From the NCBI GenBank assembly GCA_965203365.1, contig OZ241878.1:2418001-2482000 (forward strand): a stretch of DNA of 64,000 bases, in the 5' to 3' direction. The notes under the pieces are model-generated. The model was not told the origin of the DNA and made no database searches. It saw only the letters and a program-made list of their open reading frames with translations. Source of the stretch: VYFG01 sp965203365. GTDB lineage: Bacteria > Pseudomonadota > Gammaproteobacteria > Arenicellales > Poriferihabitantaceae. A program made the position numbers and the translations under genes. Positions within the stretch are counted from its first letter, which is position 1, and each line of letters begins with the position of its first letter. Of the stretch, positions 7,965 through 16,809 are shown in pieces.

Positions 7965-9956
7965 TCAGATCAATTCAACGTCCGTCATGACTTCGACCAA
8001 GGCCGGGCCCGGGTGTTCCAACGCCGCTCGGAGCACCTCGTCGAGTTCCGTATCGTCGTTGACCCGCTTGCCGTAACCACCACAGCTTCTGGCATAAATC
8101 GCAAAGTTCGGATTGTGCAAGCTTGTCTGCCAGACCTGCCACTGTCCGGCTCTTTGTTCCTTGCTGATCTTGCCCAGTTCGGCGTTGTTCAGCAGGATGT
8201 GAGTAATATTCATGTCGTATTTCACGGCAGTCGTAAATTCCGCCAGATACTGACCAAAGCCCCCATCGCCACTGACCGACACCACCGGCCGGTCCTGCAA
8301 TGATGGATGATCCTGCGTGGCGGCCCAAGCCCCCATGGCCGCCGGAAAAGAAAATCCGATCGACCCCAGATATCCCGACATCAGAATCGATTGTCCCCGA
8401 CACTCAAAATAGCGACCGAACGAATACGTGTTGTTGCCGACATCGACCGAGATGATGGCGTTGTCGGGGATCAGCCGGCTCATGCTGTCGAAGACGGATG
8501 CCGAATTGATGCCCTGGCCACGGTTGTCGGTCATCCGGTGTCGCTTTTCCTGGCGCCATATTTCCCAGCGATCCGACACCTCTCCCCCCTGATCCGAGGT
8601 CTCTACACGGGGGCCCAGCGCGTTGTGCAGCAAATCCAGGGTCGTATCAATCTCGCCCCAAACTGGCAGCGCGACGGAGTGGAACTTGCCTAGGGCCATC
8701 CGGTCGAAATCCACCTGAACAATCGGCCGCTTGGGGGTGATGCCAGTGTGGTTGGAAAAAGAAGTGCCGAGAGCGATGATCAGATCGCACTCATTCATGA
8801 ACCAGCTGGCAATCGGCGTCCCCGACCGCCCGAGAACCCCAGCCGCCAGAGGATGATGGTCGGATATCTGCCCCTTGGCCTTGAACGTGGTCAATACTGG
8901 GGCCCGCAGTTGCTCGGCCAGAGAAATCACGCGGTCCATCGCGCACCTGGCCCCATAGCCCACAATCAGGATGGGACGAGCATGGGACCGGATCATCTCC
9001 ACCATGTTCTGGATGACCTCGGCCGATGGCGCGATTCGATGATCACTTAACCGTCCCTTGGGATGTCCGGGCCCAGCCCCCTCTTTCGCCGCCAGGGTCT
9101 GTACATCATCCGGGAAGATCAGGTGGGTGGGAGTGCGATTCACCAGCGCGTGCTTGCAAGCCAGGTTCATCAGTTCGGCATGCTGGCTGGAATGCAGCAC
9201 CGTTTGACTGAAGTCCGCCACGGCTTCGAAGGCCGAAGACAGATCAATGTCCTGGAACGCTCCTGGACCGAGAACCTGGATATCCACCTGTCCCGTCAGA
9301 GCCAGCGCCGGTGCCCGATCCACCTTGCAATCCCACAATCCCGTGAGCAGATTGGTTGCGCCCGGTCCGGCAATGGTCAGACAGGCGGCCGGCGCTCCAG
9401 ACGCCTTGGCATAGCCCGAGCAGGCAAACGCGGCGGCCCCTTCGTGTCGAACCCCATAATACGAAAGTTGTCCGTTGGCCTCTTGCACTCGCAGGGCCTC
9501 GGCCAGTCCCAGATTGGAGTGACCGACCATGCCAAATACGGTTCTCACGCCCCAGTTCACCATCGTTTCGGCCATGACGTCCGATACCGTGGGCATCCGT
9601 TGCGGCTCACGATCCAGTCCCAGGTAAACCCCGTCATCACGAATGTCTACCGGATAGAGACGTTGACCAGAATCCTTATGGCCACCCGGGGGCTTACCGG
9701 TTTCCGGATCGAAGTCCCAGCCATGCCAAGGGCACCGCAGCCAGCATCTGCCGTCCTTGCCCACCTCAATGGAGCCCTCACCCAGAGGACCACCCTGATG
9801 GGGGCACCGGTTGTCCATGGCGGTATAGTTGCCATTGAAATGAGTCAGGGCCATGGATTTTGCTCCAGCGGTCACCGTCTTGACGCGACCTTCCGGCAAC
9901 TCGTCCAGTTCAGCGACCTTGTACCAATCCAGGCTATCGGGGGGGGGTTCCTGCAT
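7965..9956 (-). CDS. Rieske [2Fe-2S] - thiamine-diphosphate enzyme fusion
   Basis: 663 aa. Residues ~10-105 form a Rieske domain with ligands Cys51-x-His53 (CPHQGG) and Cys75-x2-His78 (CPWHGW). Residues ~120-660 form a complete TPP-dependent enzyme of the pyruvate oxidase/acetolactate synthase superfamily: the catalytic Glu is in GVRHEGAAAFACSGYA, and the TPP motif runs from GDGGFGQYL to ILLNN. The substrate is unknown. A fused ferredoxin-like centre suggests electrons from a decarboxylation are passed through Fe-S rather than to FAD or quinone directly; that is inference. It is followed upstream on the same strand, 53 bp away, by a Rieske-glutamate-synthase-like fusion, so the two probably form an operon. 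Confidence 0.88.
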   Translation of the reverse strand: MQEPPPDSLDWYKVAELDELPEGRVKTVTAGAKSMALTHFNGNYTAMDNRCPHQGGPLGEGSIEVGKDGRCWLRCPWHGWDFDPETGKPPGGHKDSGQRLYPVDIRDDGVYLGLDREPQRMPTVSDVMAETMVNWGVRTVFGMVGHSNLGLAEALRVQEANGQLSYYGVRHEGAAAFACSGYAKASGAPAACLTIAGPGATNLLTGLWDCKVDRAPALALTGQVDIQVLGPGAFQDIDLSSAFEAVADFSQTVLHSSQHAELMNLACKHALVNRTPTHLIFPDDVQTLAAKEGAGPGHPKGRLSDHRIAPSAEVIQNMVEMIRSHARPILIVGYGARCAMDRVISLAEQLRAPVLTTFKAKGQISDHHPLAAGVLGRSGTPIASWFMNECDLIIALGTSFSNHTGITPKRPIVQVDFDRMALGKFHSVALPVWGEIDTTLDLLHNALGPRVETSDQGGEVSDRWEIWRQEKRHRMTDNRGQGINSASVFDSMSRLIPDNAIISVDVGNNTYSFGRYFECRGQSILMSGYLGSIGFSFPAAMGAWAATQDHPSLQDRPVVSVSGDGGFGQYLAEFTTAVKYDMNITHILLNNAELGKISKEQRAGQWQVWQTSLHNPNFAIYARSCGGYGKRVNDDTELDEVLRAALEHPGPALVEVMTDVELI

Positions 9957-10009
9957 GGGAATCGATTGAGTTAGCCGTATTCAGTCTTTCGTTGTCACTC
10001 CAAAGTCCG

Positions 10010-11623
10010 TCAAGGCGGTGCCACCCCGGCATACGCCATCCCGGTGAGTTTAGCCATATCCTGGCTGAAGGTGGTCAAATCTTCCGAGTGGAACTGGTTC
10101 AAGTGACGGTGCCCGCAAGCGCGGGCCAGCACCTGCATCAGCTCGGTCGACGCACGCAAGAACCGGTCCAGCCGTTTCGCCGCCTCATCAACCCTCAACC
10201 GGGCCCGCAAGGCGGTTTTCTGGGTCGCAATTCCCACCGGGCACTGGTTGGTATGGCAGGCACGCATCCCTAGGCAGCCGATAGCCTGCAATGCGGCATT
10301 GGCAAGAGCCACTCCGTCAGCGCCCAGGGCCAGGGCCTTGGCAAAATCCGCTGGGGTCCGCAATCCACCTGTGATGATCAAGGTGACATGCCCATGCCCG
10401 CTGCGGTCAAGATGCCGTCGGGCACGGGCAAGCGCCGGAATGGTGGGGACGGAAATGTGGTCGCGAAAAATCAACGGGGCCGCTCCCGTACCACCTCCCC
10501 GACCATCCAGGATGAGGTAGTCCACCCCGACTTCCAGGGCTGCATCGATATCCTTCTCAATGTGCTGTGCGGACAGTTTGTACCCCACCGGGATCCCACC
10601 AGTGTGTTCCCGGACCTCCAGGGCGAAATCCCGGATCTGCTCCAGGCGGTCCCAGTCCACGAATCGTGCCGGCGAAATCGCATCCTGCCCCACCGCCAGT
10701 CCCCGGACTTCGGCGATCTTTCCCTGAACCTTGTGTCCCGGCAAGTGGCCCCCGGTACCCGTTTTCGCACCTTGACCGCCTTTAAAGTGAAAGGCTTGGC
10801 ATTTTCTCACCTTGTCCCAGCCAAATCCAAACCGCGCAGAAGCCATCTCATAGAGATAACGGCGGTTGGCCGCCTGCTCCTCTGGCAGCATGCCCCCTTC
10901 ACCAGAGCAGATACCCGTATCCGCCAAGTCCGCTCCTGTCGCTAACGCCATCTTGGCCTCCTCGGACAATGCGCCAAAGCTCATGTCAGCGACGAGCAAG
11001 GGGATTTCCAGACGCAGGGGCTTGTTGGCCCGAGGACCAATCACCAGTTCCGTGCCCACCGGTTCATGATCCAGCAACGGCATTCGCGCCAGTTGTCCCA
11101 CGACGAACTGGATATCGTCCCAAGAAGGTAGCCCCTGTCGACTGACCCCCATGGCGGCCATGGGTCCATGATGTCCGGTATTGGACAACCCATGGCTTGC
11201 CAACTCGCGAATCAGTTTCACATGGGGCTCATCCACGGTTCCCACGGGGTCCTGGTAGGCCCCCTGATAGGTCGCGCGCTGGTAAGGCTGCGGATGCTTT
11301 TTCTCCCACTCCCGAATCTCGTCTTCGTCCACCCAGACTCGACCATCCTCCACCCAGGCGGTGAACTTTTCCAGGAACTCATCGTTATTGTATTCGCTGA
11401 CCCCCGTATCCAGGCGATAATCCCATGAGTGGACACCGCAGATGAGATTTTGGCCAGAGACAGACCCATCGGACATCAAGGCGCCGCGATGAGCGCAACG
11501 CCCATATAAGACAGAAACGTTGTCGTCGTAGCGGATGACAACCAAATCGACACCGGACACCAACGCATGGATCGGCTGGCGGTCCTCGATTTTTTCCCAG
11601 GATGCGATTGCAAGCCGATTCAA
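10010..11623 (-). CDS. Rieske [2Fe-2S] - FMN-binding glutamate synthase-like fusion
   Basis: 537 aa from the proposed TTG at 11623, which is preceded by a strong GGAGGAAG site 5-6 bases away; the frame stays open to an ATG at 11758, but the extra 45 residues look non-conserved. An N-terminal Rieske domain (Cys43-x-His45, Cys62-x2-His65) is followed by a GltB-type FMN (beta/alpha)8 barrel (SFGALSEEAKMALATGA, CSGEGGMLPEEQ, HFKGGQGAKTGTGGHLPG, ILDGRGGGTGAAP). The three cysteines of a 3Fe-4S site are kept (CLGMRACHTNQCPVGIATQ). It lacks the N-terminal glutaminase domain, so it is not a normal glutamate synthase. The substrate is unknown. Confidence 0.87.
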   Translation of the reverse strand: MNRLAIASWEKIEDRQPIHALVSGVDLVVIRYDDNVSVLYGRCAHRGALMSDGSVSGQNLICGVHSWDYRLDTGVSEYNNDEFLEKFTAWVEDGRVWVDEDEIREWEKKHPQPYQRATYQGAYQDPVGTVDEPHVKLIRELASHGLSNTGHHGPMAAMGVSRQGLPSWDDIQFVVGQLARMPLLDHEPVGTELVIGPRANKPLRLEIPLLVADMSFGALSEEAKMALATGADLADTGICSGEGGMLPEEQAANRRYLYEMASARFGFGWDKVRKCQAFHFKGGQGAKTGTGGHLPGHKVQGKIAEVRGLAVGQDAISPARFVDWDRLEQIRDFALEVREHTGGIPVGYKLSAQHIEKDIDAALEVGVDYLILDGRGGGTGAAPLIFRDHISVPTIPALARARRHLDRSGHGHVTLIITGGLRTPADFAKALALGADGVALANAALQAIGCLGMRACHTNQCPVGIATQKTALRARLRVDEAAKRLDRFLRASTELMQVLARACGHRHLNQFHSEDLTTFSQDMAKLTGMAYAGVAPP

Positions 11624-12305
11624 AAACTTCCTCCGCAATTCAAATCGTCGCGCCGACAATGGCGACAACAAAACCCTGACAAGTATACCGAAAGAATGTG
11701 CATTCGACGCCCTTTGAATCTTTCCGGTGTCGTTATCATACCAACTACTGAAGGGCATCGTATTGGACCGACACAGGAGAACTCACAAAACGCGATAGCA
11801 AAGACAATGGCAAAGTAGTGCATACCAACAGGAAACCCCTCCGGGGTGATTCGATGGGACTCAAAGGGGGTTGCCAGTCATCAGGTAGCCAATCAGACCA
11901 CAAACACCATGATCGGGCTTTCGTTTCAGGGCGGGAAAGCCCCTCTGGGACGACCACAGTTACCTCATGAGTATCGTTATGATGACCTGTGGATTGCACA
12001 GGTTTTGATCGAAGATGAACCAATTGCATCAGGCGAAACGAGGCCGACCGGACCGATGGCTGCCGAATTGACTGAAACTTACGCCACCATCACGAACGCA
12101 TACTTCACCCCACAACTGCGATGACCCGACGGATGCAGAGATTCCACCTGTCGTGGGTAAAGGAACTCTCCCTGCGGTAAAACGACACAACCGGTGCGGA
12201 ACTCGCAGCCGACAATCGAGGCAGGATCGACAAAATAATCCAAAAATCGACGTTTGCAGGTGCAATTCCTTTCGAAATGAGTTACTTTTGATCCGGATAT
12301 CGATT
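11624..12305. other. Intergenic region between divergent Rieske gene sets
   Basis: About 680 bp between the minus-strand Rieske fusions and the plus-strand membrane redox operon. It should hold divergent promoters. No coding sequence with recognisable character is present; small frames at 11846-12124 and 12029-12340 overlap on opposite strands and have no family resemblance. Confidence 0.4.
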
Positions 12306-12509
12306 ATGTCCAGAATGATCCTGCTGACCCTACTGACCATTTACTGCCTTGTCGGCCTCTTGTTTGGTGTGGCATTTTTCCTCAGGGGATATGCCGCCCT
12401 CGAGCCCGCAGCCCGTGGAGTCTCCCTCGTTACCCGGCTGCTTTGGACACCGGCTGCCGTTGCACTGTGGCCCTACCTGCTCAAAAAGTGGATTGAGCAA
12501 CGCTCATGA
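12306..12509 (+). CDS. Small membrane protein
   Basis: 67 aa, starting MSRMILLTLLTIYCLVGLLF, with two hydrophobic segments (about residues 3-28 and 40-57) and a basic C-terminus (LLKKWIEQRS). It is the first gene of a plus-strand run of membrane redox genes. Its stop overlaps the next start (ATGA at 12506-12509), indicating translational coupling. No family is recognised; it is a plausible accessory subunit of the downstream haem/Rieske membrane protein. Confidence 0.6.
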   Translation: MSRMILLTLLTIYCLVGLLFGVAFFLRGYAALEPAARGVSLVTRLLWTPAAVALWPYLLKKWIEQRS

Positions 12510-12661
12510 TTCGACCACTTCGTAAGGTTCATCGATTCATCTGGCTGGTATTCACCCCAGCGCTACTCCTGTTGGTCTTGCTCATGAGCGACCCGGGACG
12601 GGATTTGCACCCACTGAATGATGTCCCCCCCTATCTCTCTGCCAAGGGGGCGATTCCCTGA
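12506..12661 (+). CDS. Small single-span membrane protein
   Basis: 51 aa, coupled by a 4-base overlap to the preceding gene. It starts MIRPLRKVHRFIWLVFTPAL; one hydrophobic helix spans about residues 12-30, followed by a polar tail ending AKGAIP. It ends 24 bp before the MsrQ-like/Rieske gene. No known family is recognised; position and size suggest a small subunit of the same membrane complex. Confidence 0.55.
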   Translation: MIRPLRKVHRFIWLVFTPALLLLVLLMSDPGRDLHPLNDVPPYLSAKGAIP

Positions 12662-12685
12662 TCCGACAACTGTACTCGATCATCC

Positions 12686-13759
12686 ATGAGTCAAGGTTAC
12701 GTCACTGTTAACTGGAACCGCCGAAAGTGGCTCTACGACCTATGCCTCTGGGTCGGCATCCTGCTGTACATGGCCACTTTCATTGTCGTCTCCCATTCAC
12801 TGTACAAGGGAGAGCAGATGCTGCCACTGTTGACCGTCCTGCTTCGCGCGACTTCGACCTGTGCCTTTGTCATGCTGACTTTGATCCTGTGCATCGGACC
12901 CTTGGCTCGTTTGGACCGCCGCTACCTTCCGCTCTTATATAACCGTCGGCATTTTGGTGTCTCGATGTTCGTGATGGCCCTGGCCCACGGATTACTGGCA
13001 ATCTATTGGCATCATAGTTTCGGTCCAGTCAATCCGCTGGTTTCAGTCTTTACATCAGGGGGAGACTATCAATCTTTCACCGATATTCCCTTCGATGCAC
13101 TCGGTGCTGCCGCCCTGATGATCCTGTTCGTCCTGGCCGCGACCAGTCACGACTACTGGAATACAATATTGGGAGGGGCGCTCTGGAAAGCGATCCATAT
13201 GGGAGTGTATCTGGCCTATGCGCTCATTGTCCTGCACATCGTTTTGGGAGCGCTGCAACAGGATGCCACCGGACTGATGCCCTGGATGGTCATGGTCAGC
13301 GTAGGGATGGTCAGCGGGCTACACCTCTTGGCGGCATTGGCCCGATCTGGGGCCACGCATTCCGTTCGCCAGAGCGAGGCACGATGGGTTTCGATTGGGA
13401 ATTATTTGTCCATCCCGAACAACCGGGCCATCACGGTCGACATCAACCAGACGGAACGGATCGCGGTTTTCCGCTACGACGGTAATCGATTGTGTGCCAC
13501 CTCGAATGTCTGTCAGCATCAGAATGGTCCCTTGGGGGAAGGTCGGATTATCGATGGACTCATTACCTGCCCATGGCATGGTTACCAGTATCGGCCGGAA
13601 GATGGCTGTTCCCCGCCGCCCTTCACCGAAAAGATCCAGACCTATCGTTTGAAGCTTGAGGGCAACCAATTGTTCGTGGACACCGAGCCATTGCCGAAGG
13701 GAACACCGAGACCGATTCTCGAGGCCCCCGGGGGTGACCCTATTCACACCCGCGGATAG
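12686..13759 (+). CDS. Ferric-reductase-like (MsrQ/YedZ-type) haem membrane protein fused to a Rieske domain
   Basis: 357 aa. Residues ~15-220 form about six transmembrane helices with His101, His171 and His184; the 13-residue spacing of the last pair and the upstream His match the haem ligands of the MsrQ/YedZ ferric-reductase-like family. Residues ~232-340 are a Rieske domain with Cys276-x-His278 and Cys295-x2-His298 (CPWHGY). The protein could pass electrons between a membrane b-haem and a [2Fe-2S] centre. It is the third gene of the run, 12 bp upstream of the next. The electron donor and acceptor are unknown. Confidence 0.85.
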   Translation: MSQGYVTVNWNRRKWLYDLCLWVGILLYMATFIVVSHSLYKGEQMLPLLTVLLRATSTCAFVMLTLILCIGPLARLDRRYLPLLYNRRHFGVSMFVMALAHGLLAIYWHHSFGPVNPLVSVFTSGGDYQSFTDIPFDALGAAALMILFVLAATSHDYWNTILGGALWKAIHMGVYLAYALIVLHIVLGALQQDATGLMPWMVMVSVGMVSGLHLLAALARSGATHSVRQSEARWVSIGNYLSIPNNRAITVDINQTERIAVFRYDGNRLCATSNVCQHQNGPLGEGRIIDGLITCPWHGYQYRPEDGCSPPPFTEKIQTYRLKLEGNQLFVDTEPLPKGTPRPILEAPGGDPIHTRG

Positions 13760-13771
13760 GAAAGACATCGG

Positions 13772-14536
13772 ATGAACCAGCCCGATCCTGCCTTTTTCGT
13801 CGGCTACCGACCGACCCCAAAGGTCCTGACCAGATTCTATTGGCCACTGGTCTTGGCATTGGTCGTTGGCTGCGCCCTGCTCGGTTACGGGCTTGGCACA
13901 CAACAGCAGCCGGGAGCGCCGGGGGTCTGGACGGTCGGGACCTCCACCACCATCTCTGGTATTTTACAAGTCAAGCCCTATCCCGTGCTGCACCGGATTC
14001 ATCCCGAAGACCCGGCCCGGATTGAGTCTGTACTTCTGGTCCGGCAAGGGAAATATTCCGCAACGGATTTGGCTGATGACTTAAACGGCAAGACCACCGC
14101 GGTTACGGGTGTCCTCATCCAGCGGGGGGGATGGACCATGCTGGAAGTCTCTTCCGAGGACAGTTTCGTCCCTTCTGACGATATCCGGATGGAGGGCCTT
14201 GAGAACCAACTGATGATGGAATCGCTTGGGCAGATTGTCCTAGCCGGTGAAATCGTGGATTCGAAGTGCTTTCTGGGCGTAATGAAACCCGGTGCAGGCG
14301 CCATCCACAAATCCTGCACCGAAGTCTGCCTACTCGGCGGCATCCCCGCCATGTTGGTGGCCAAAGCCTCGGACAACCGGAAATACGGCTATATTCTGGT
14401 GGAACCGGACGGTTCGTCCGCCTCAGCCTTCACGGCGAAAAGGGTGGGCGATGCCGTAAAAATCACCGGCACACTCCAGCGCCAAGGCGACCTTCTCTAT
14501 CTCCGCATGGCGGAAAACGGTCTGGAACGCATTTAG
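13772..14536 (+). CDS. Membrane-anchored hypothetical protein with conserved Cys motif
   Basis: 254 aa with one N-terminal transmembrane helix (about residues 20-42, YWPLVLALVVGCALLGYGLG) and a large exported domain. The C-terminal half has a conserved-looking stretch, IVDSKCFLGVMKPGAGAIHK followed by SCTEVCLLGGIPAML, with three cysteines and a histidine that could bind a metal or haem, and a beta-rich end (VGDAVKITGTLQRQGDLLYL). It follows the haem/Rieske gene by 12 bp and completes the operon. Its function is unknown; context implies a periplasmic redox partner. Confidence 0.65.
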   Translation: MNQPDPAFFVGYRPTPKVLTRFYWPLVLALVVGCALLGYGLGTQQQPGAPGVWTVGTSTTISGILQVKPYPVLHRIHPEDPARIESVLLVRQGKYSATDLADDLNGKTTAVTGVLIQRGGWTMLEVSSEDSFVPSDDIRMEGLENQLMMESLGQIVLAGEIVDSKCFLGVMKPGAGAIHKSCTEVCLLGGIPAMLVAKASDNRKYGYILVEPDGSSASAFTAKRVGDAVKITGTLQRQGDLLYLRMAENGLERI

Positions 14537-14789
14537 CGTTCTGCGGATGACGGACGCTGTCACCCTGTCAGGGTCGAAAACGCGACCCGGTTCAGTGATC
14601 GGCTCATGTTCTGGACAGTCCGGTGCGGCTCAGCCGGGCTGTAGACCATGACACCCTCCACACTTGCACCAAGGTTGGCGGGATCGTGCATACATTGGCC
14701 CCACATGGTCAGGCAATGTGGTCAAGCCACGACTCATATTCGCACAGCACCGGGGCCTCGCGCAACGACGGGCAGCTTCCCAGCCCCTA

Positions 14790-15602
14790 GGGGGCGTTAA
14801 CCATTAAACCAGCCAAATCATGGCACTGGCCAAGTACCCCATCGACAAATAATTTCGCTTCAATCTCTCATCACAGGTTGCCATCCGACGAAAGGGCTTC
14901 AACTTCTGAAACCGGCGTTCCACCCGATGGCGCTCTTGGTCAATTGCTCGATCATCGTCTCGGGGCGCTTGACGATGACGGCGCGGCGGGATCACAACCG
15001 TCTCCCCCGAATGCTCAATTCATTCAATGATTTGATTGCTATCAGCCCCTGGATCGGCGATCCCATCATCAGCCTCGACCTCCCCGGTCCGGCTCAGGAC
15101 CTGACCAGACCTCGAGAGTTGACCGGGAGCTCCAACGCCTCGACCGCCGCCTGGATTGTTGGACTCAAATCCGCCCCGAGAGCGGCCGACCGCTTCGGAT
15201 TCCTGGTCGTTTTTTGGGAACCCCCTGCGGATGGACGCGCGTGATCGAGCCATCGACCATGACCTATTCAAAGTCCGCATCGACCGTCAGAGCCTTTCAC
15301 ATCTGCTGCCACTGCCCTTTTTTGGACCCGCAGGGGTAGCGCGTGGGCACCGTATGCCAGTTTCCTAGGTCTTTGGGCAGGTCGCGCCCAGGCGAACCGG
15401 TCCGGCCAATCCATCGCACGGCTTCAATCAAGCGCCGATTGGACCGTCCGGTCACGCTGCCATCGGTAGGTTTGCCGGACATCCAGGGCTCGATTCGTTC
15501 CCATTGGTCATCTCTGAGTCTGAAACGGGTCATGACAATTTCCGATGAAAGGCCATTGGTTGACCTAATAGACTCGAAATGACTTGAATTGTTAACGCCC
15601 CC
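14790..15602 (-). mobile_element. IS5-family insertion sequence, transposase broken by frameshifts
   Basis: An 813-bp element bounded by 12-bp perfect inverted repeats (GGGGGCGTTAAC at 14790-14801 and its complement at 15591-15602), with weaker similarity extending to about 18 bp. The transposase is on the minus strand in pieces: the N-terminus at 15533-15297 (FRLRDDQWERIEPWMSG), a middle piece near 15280-15020, and the C-terminus at 14995-14804 (DQERHRVERRFQKLKPFRR). At least two frameshifts inactivate it. The flanks read CTAG and CTGG, an imperfect match to the CTAR target duplication typical of IS5. Confidence 0.8.
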
Positions 15603-15672
15603 TGGTCGGTCTCCGGATACAAGGCACAGATTTTATCATCGTACCTCCAAGTCTTTCGTGATATCCCGAAGT

Positions 15673-16809
15673 CTACGCTATCTTATTGATCCATTCCTTG
15701 TGAAGGCGATGTAGAAAGTCTCTCGGCGTAATCCCCTCCGTTCCCATCTCGCTTGAGCGCTCCTTGGCCTCTTCAAACAACCGCACCAAATCCTCTTCAT
15801 CGAATATCACCCGGTTGCCTTGCACTTTTCCCTGAATGTGCTCACTCACGCGGGCACTTTCTCTAGCCCGTTCAATATAAAAGCTACACAATGCCTTGGC
15901 TTTCGTGAACTCCTCAATTGGGTCCAGTTTCACGATATCCTGAAGCCGCCCTGCAAGCGCTGGCATCATTGCAAAATAGCGCAATCTGGCTTGTGGTGTC
16001 ATTGCCAGTACCAGAAACAGGTTTCTCGGCAGTGCATCAATTAGAGCCCGGGTCGCCGAAAGAAACCGCAGCACAGGTGTTTTACTGAGGGAATAATCTT
16101 GTTTTTCAAGCTCATCCAGAAGAAGCAAAATACCTTTGAGCAAACCCAGGCGCTCACTCACATATACCACATCTCTGAGCGCCTGCGTACGAGACTCTAT
16201 CGTATCAAGCCGATAATCGACTCCCAAGCCTTCCCGATGCTTCTTGAGTATGCGCAACCCTCCAAACCACTCCAGCGCCAGCCGTGCACACTCGGAAAGC
16301 CTCTCTGTCTCGGTACCGGCTCGCTCAAGACCATTTAGTACAATACGAACATCATGGTTCCGGGCCACTTCCTTGACACTATCGCGTGTTGCAGCTGGGG
16401 CATCCGCCAAGGCTCGCCCAATGCGCTCAAAATGCGCATGGTCCAGTGCTTGAAATATCCTTCTCACAACCGAGTCAAAGCTCGGCTCCGGGTCGGGATA
16501 ATATCTAATTATGTAGAACGCTTCGTCTCCCTCATAAAACTCTCGGAACTGTTGTTCATAATAGTTTAGCAGGTTCGTCTTCCCCACTCCCTGTGTACCC
16601 TCTACCAATACTACCTGTGAGGGTCTGCCAGAGGACTCGAAATGTTGCACCCGACTGGCGAACTCATCGTCTATCTTATCCTCCATTCGAGGATGTCCAG
16701 TGGGTTGCCCCGCAGCCGGAAAGGGGTTTCCTTCCACTCCATATGTTTCGAAATAGTGCGCAATGGCATCTCCTTTCTCTGGCCGCCCCATCCGCTTGCG
16801 AAGGCTCAC
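15673..16809 (-). CDS. P-loop ATPase, last gene of a four-gene unknown operon
   Basis: 378 aa. Walker A GTQGVGKTN is at residues 71-79, Walker B ILLLLDELEKQD around 245, and a sensor-like LFLVLAMTPQAR follows. The N-terminal YFETYGVEGNPFPAAG resembles the start of TnsC/TniB- and ExeA-type AAA proteins. The C-terminal ~60 residues are helical. The start overlaps the stop of the PIN-domain gene by 4 bases. It probably acts as an ATP-driven switch or remodeller for its operon partners. The family is not identified beyond AAA ATPase. Confidence 0.75.
   Translation of the reverse strand: MSLRKRMGRPEKGDAIAHYFETYGVEGNPFPAAGQPTGHPRMEDKIDDEFASRVQHFESSGRPSQVVLVEGTQGVGKTNLLNYYEQQFREFYEGDEAFYIIRYYPDPEPSFDSVVRRIFQALDHAHFERIGRALADAPAATRDSVKEVARNHDVRIVLNGLERAGTETERLSECARLALEWFGGLRILKKHREGLGVDYRLDTIESRTQALRDVVYVSERLGLLKGILLLLDELEKQDYSLSKTPVLRFLSATRALIDALPRNLFLVLAMTPQARLRYFAMMPALAGRLQDIVKLDPIEEFTKAKALCSFYIERARESARVSEHIQGKVQGNRVIFDEEDLVRLFEEAKERSSEMGTEGITPRDFLHRLHKEWINKIA

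Noticed and set aside
9063..9974. 303-codon plus-strand frame
   Set aside because: Antisense shadow of the Rieske-TPP fusion, which has complete motifs.
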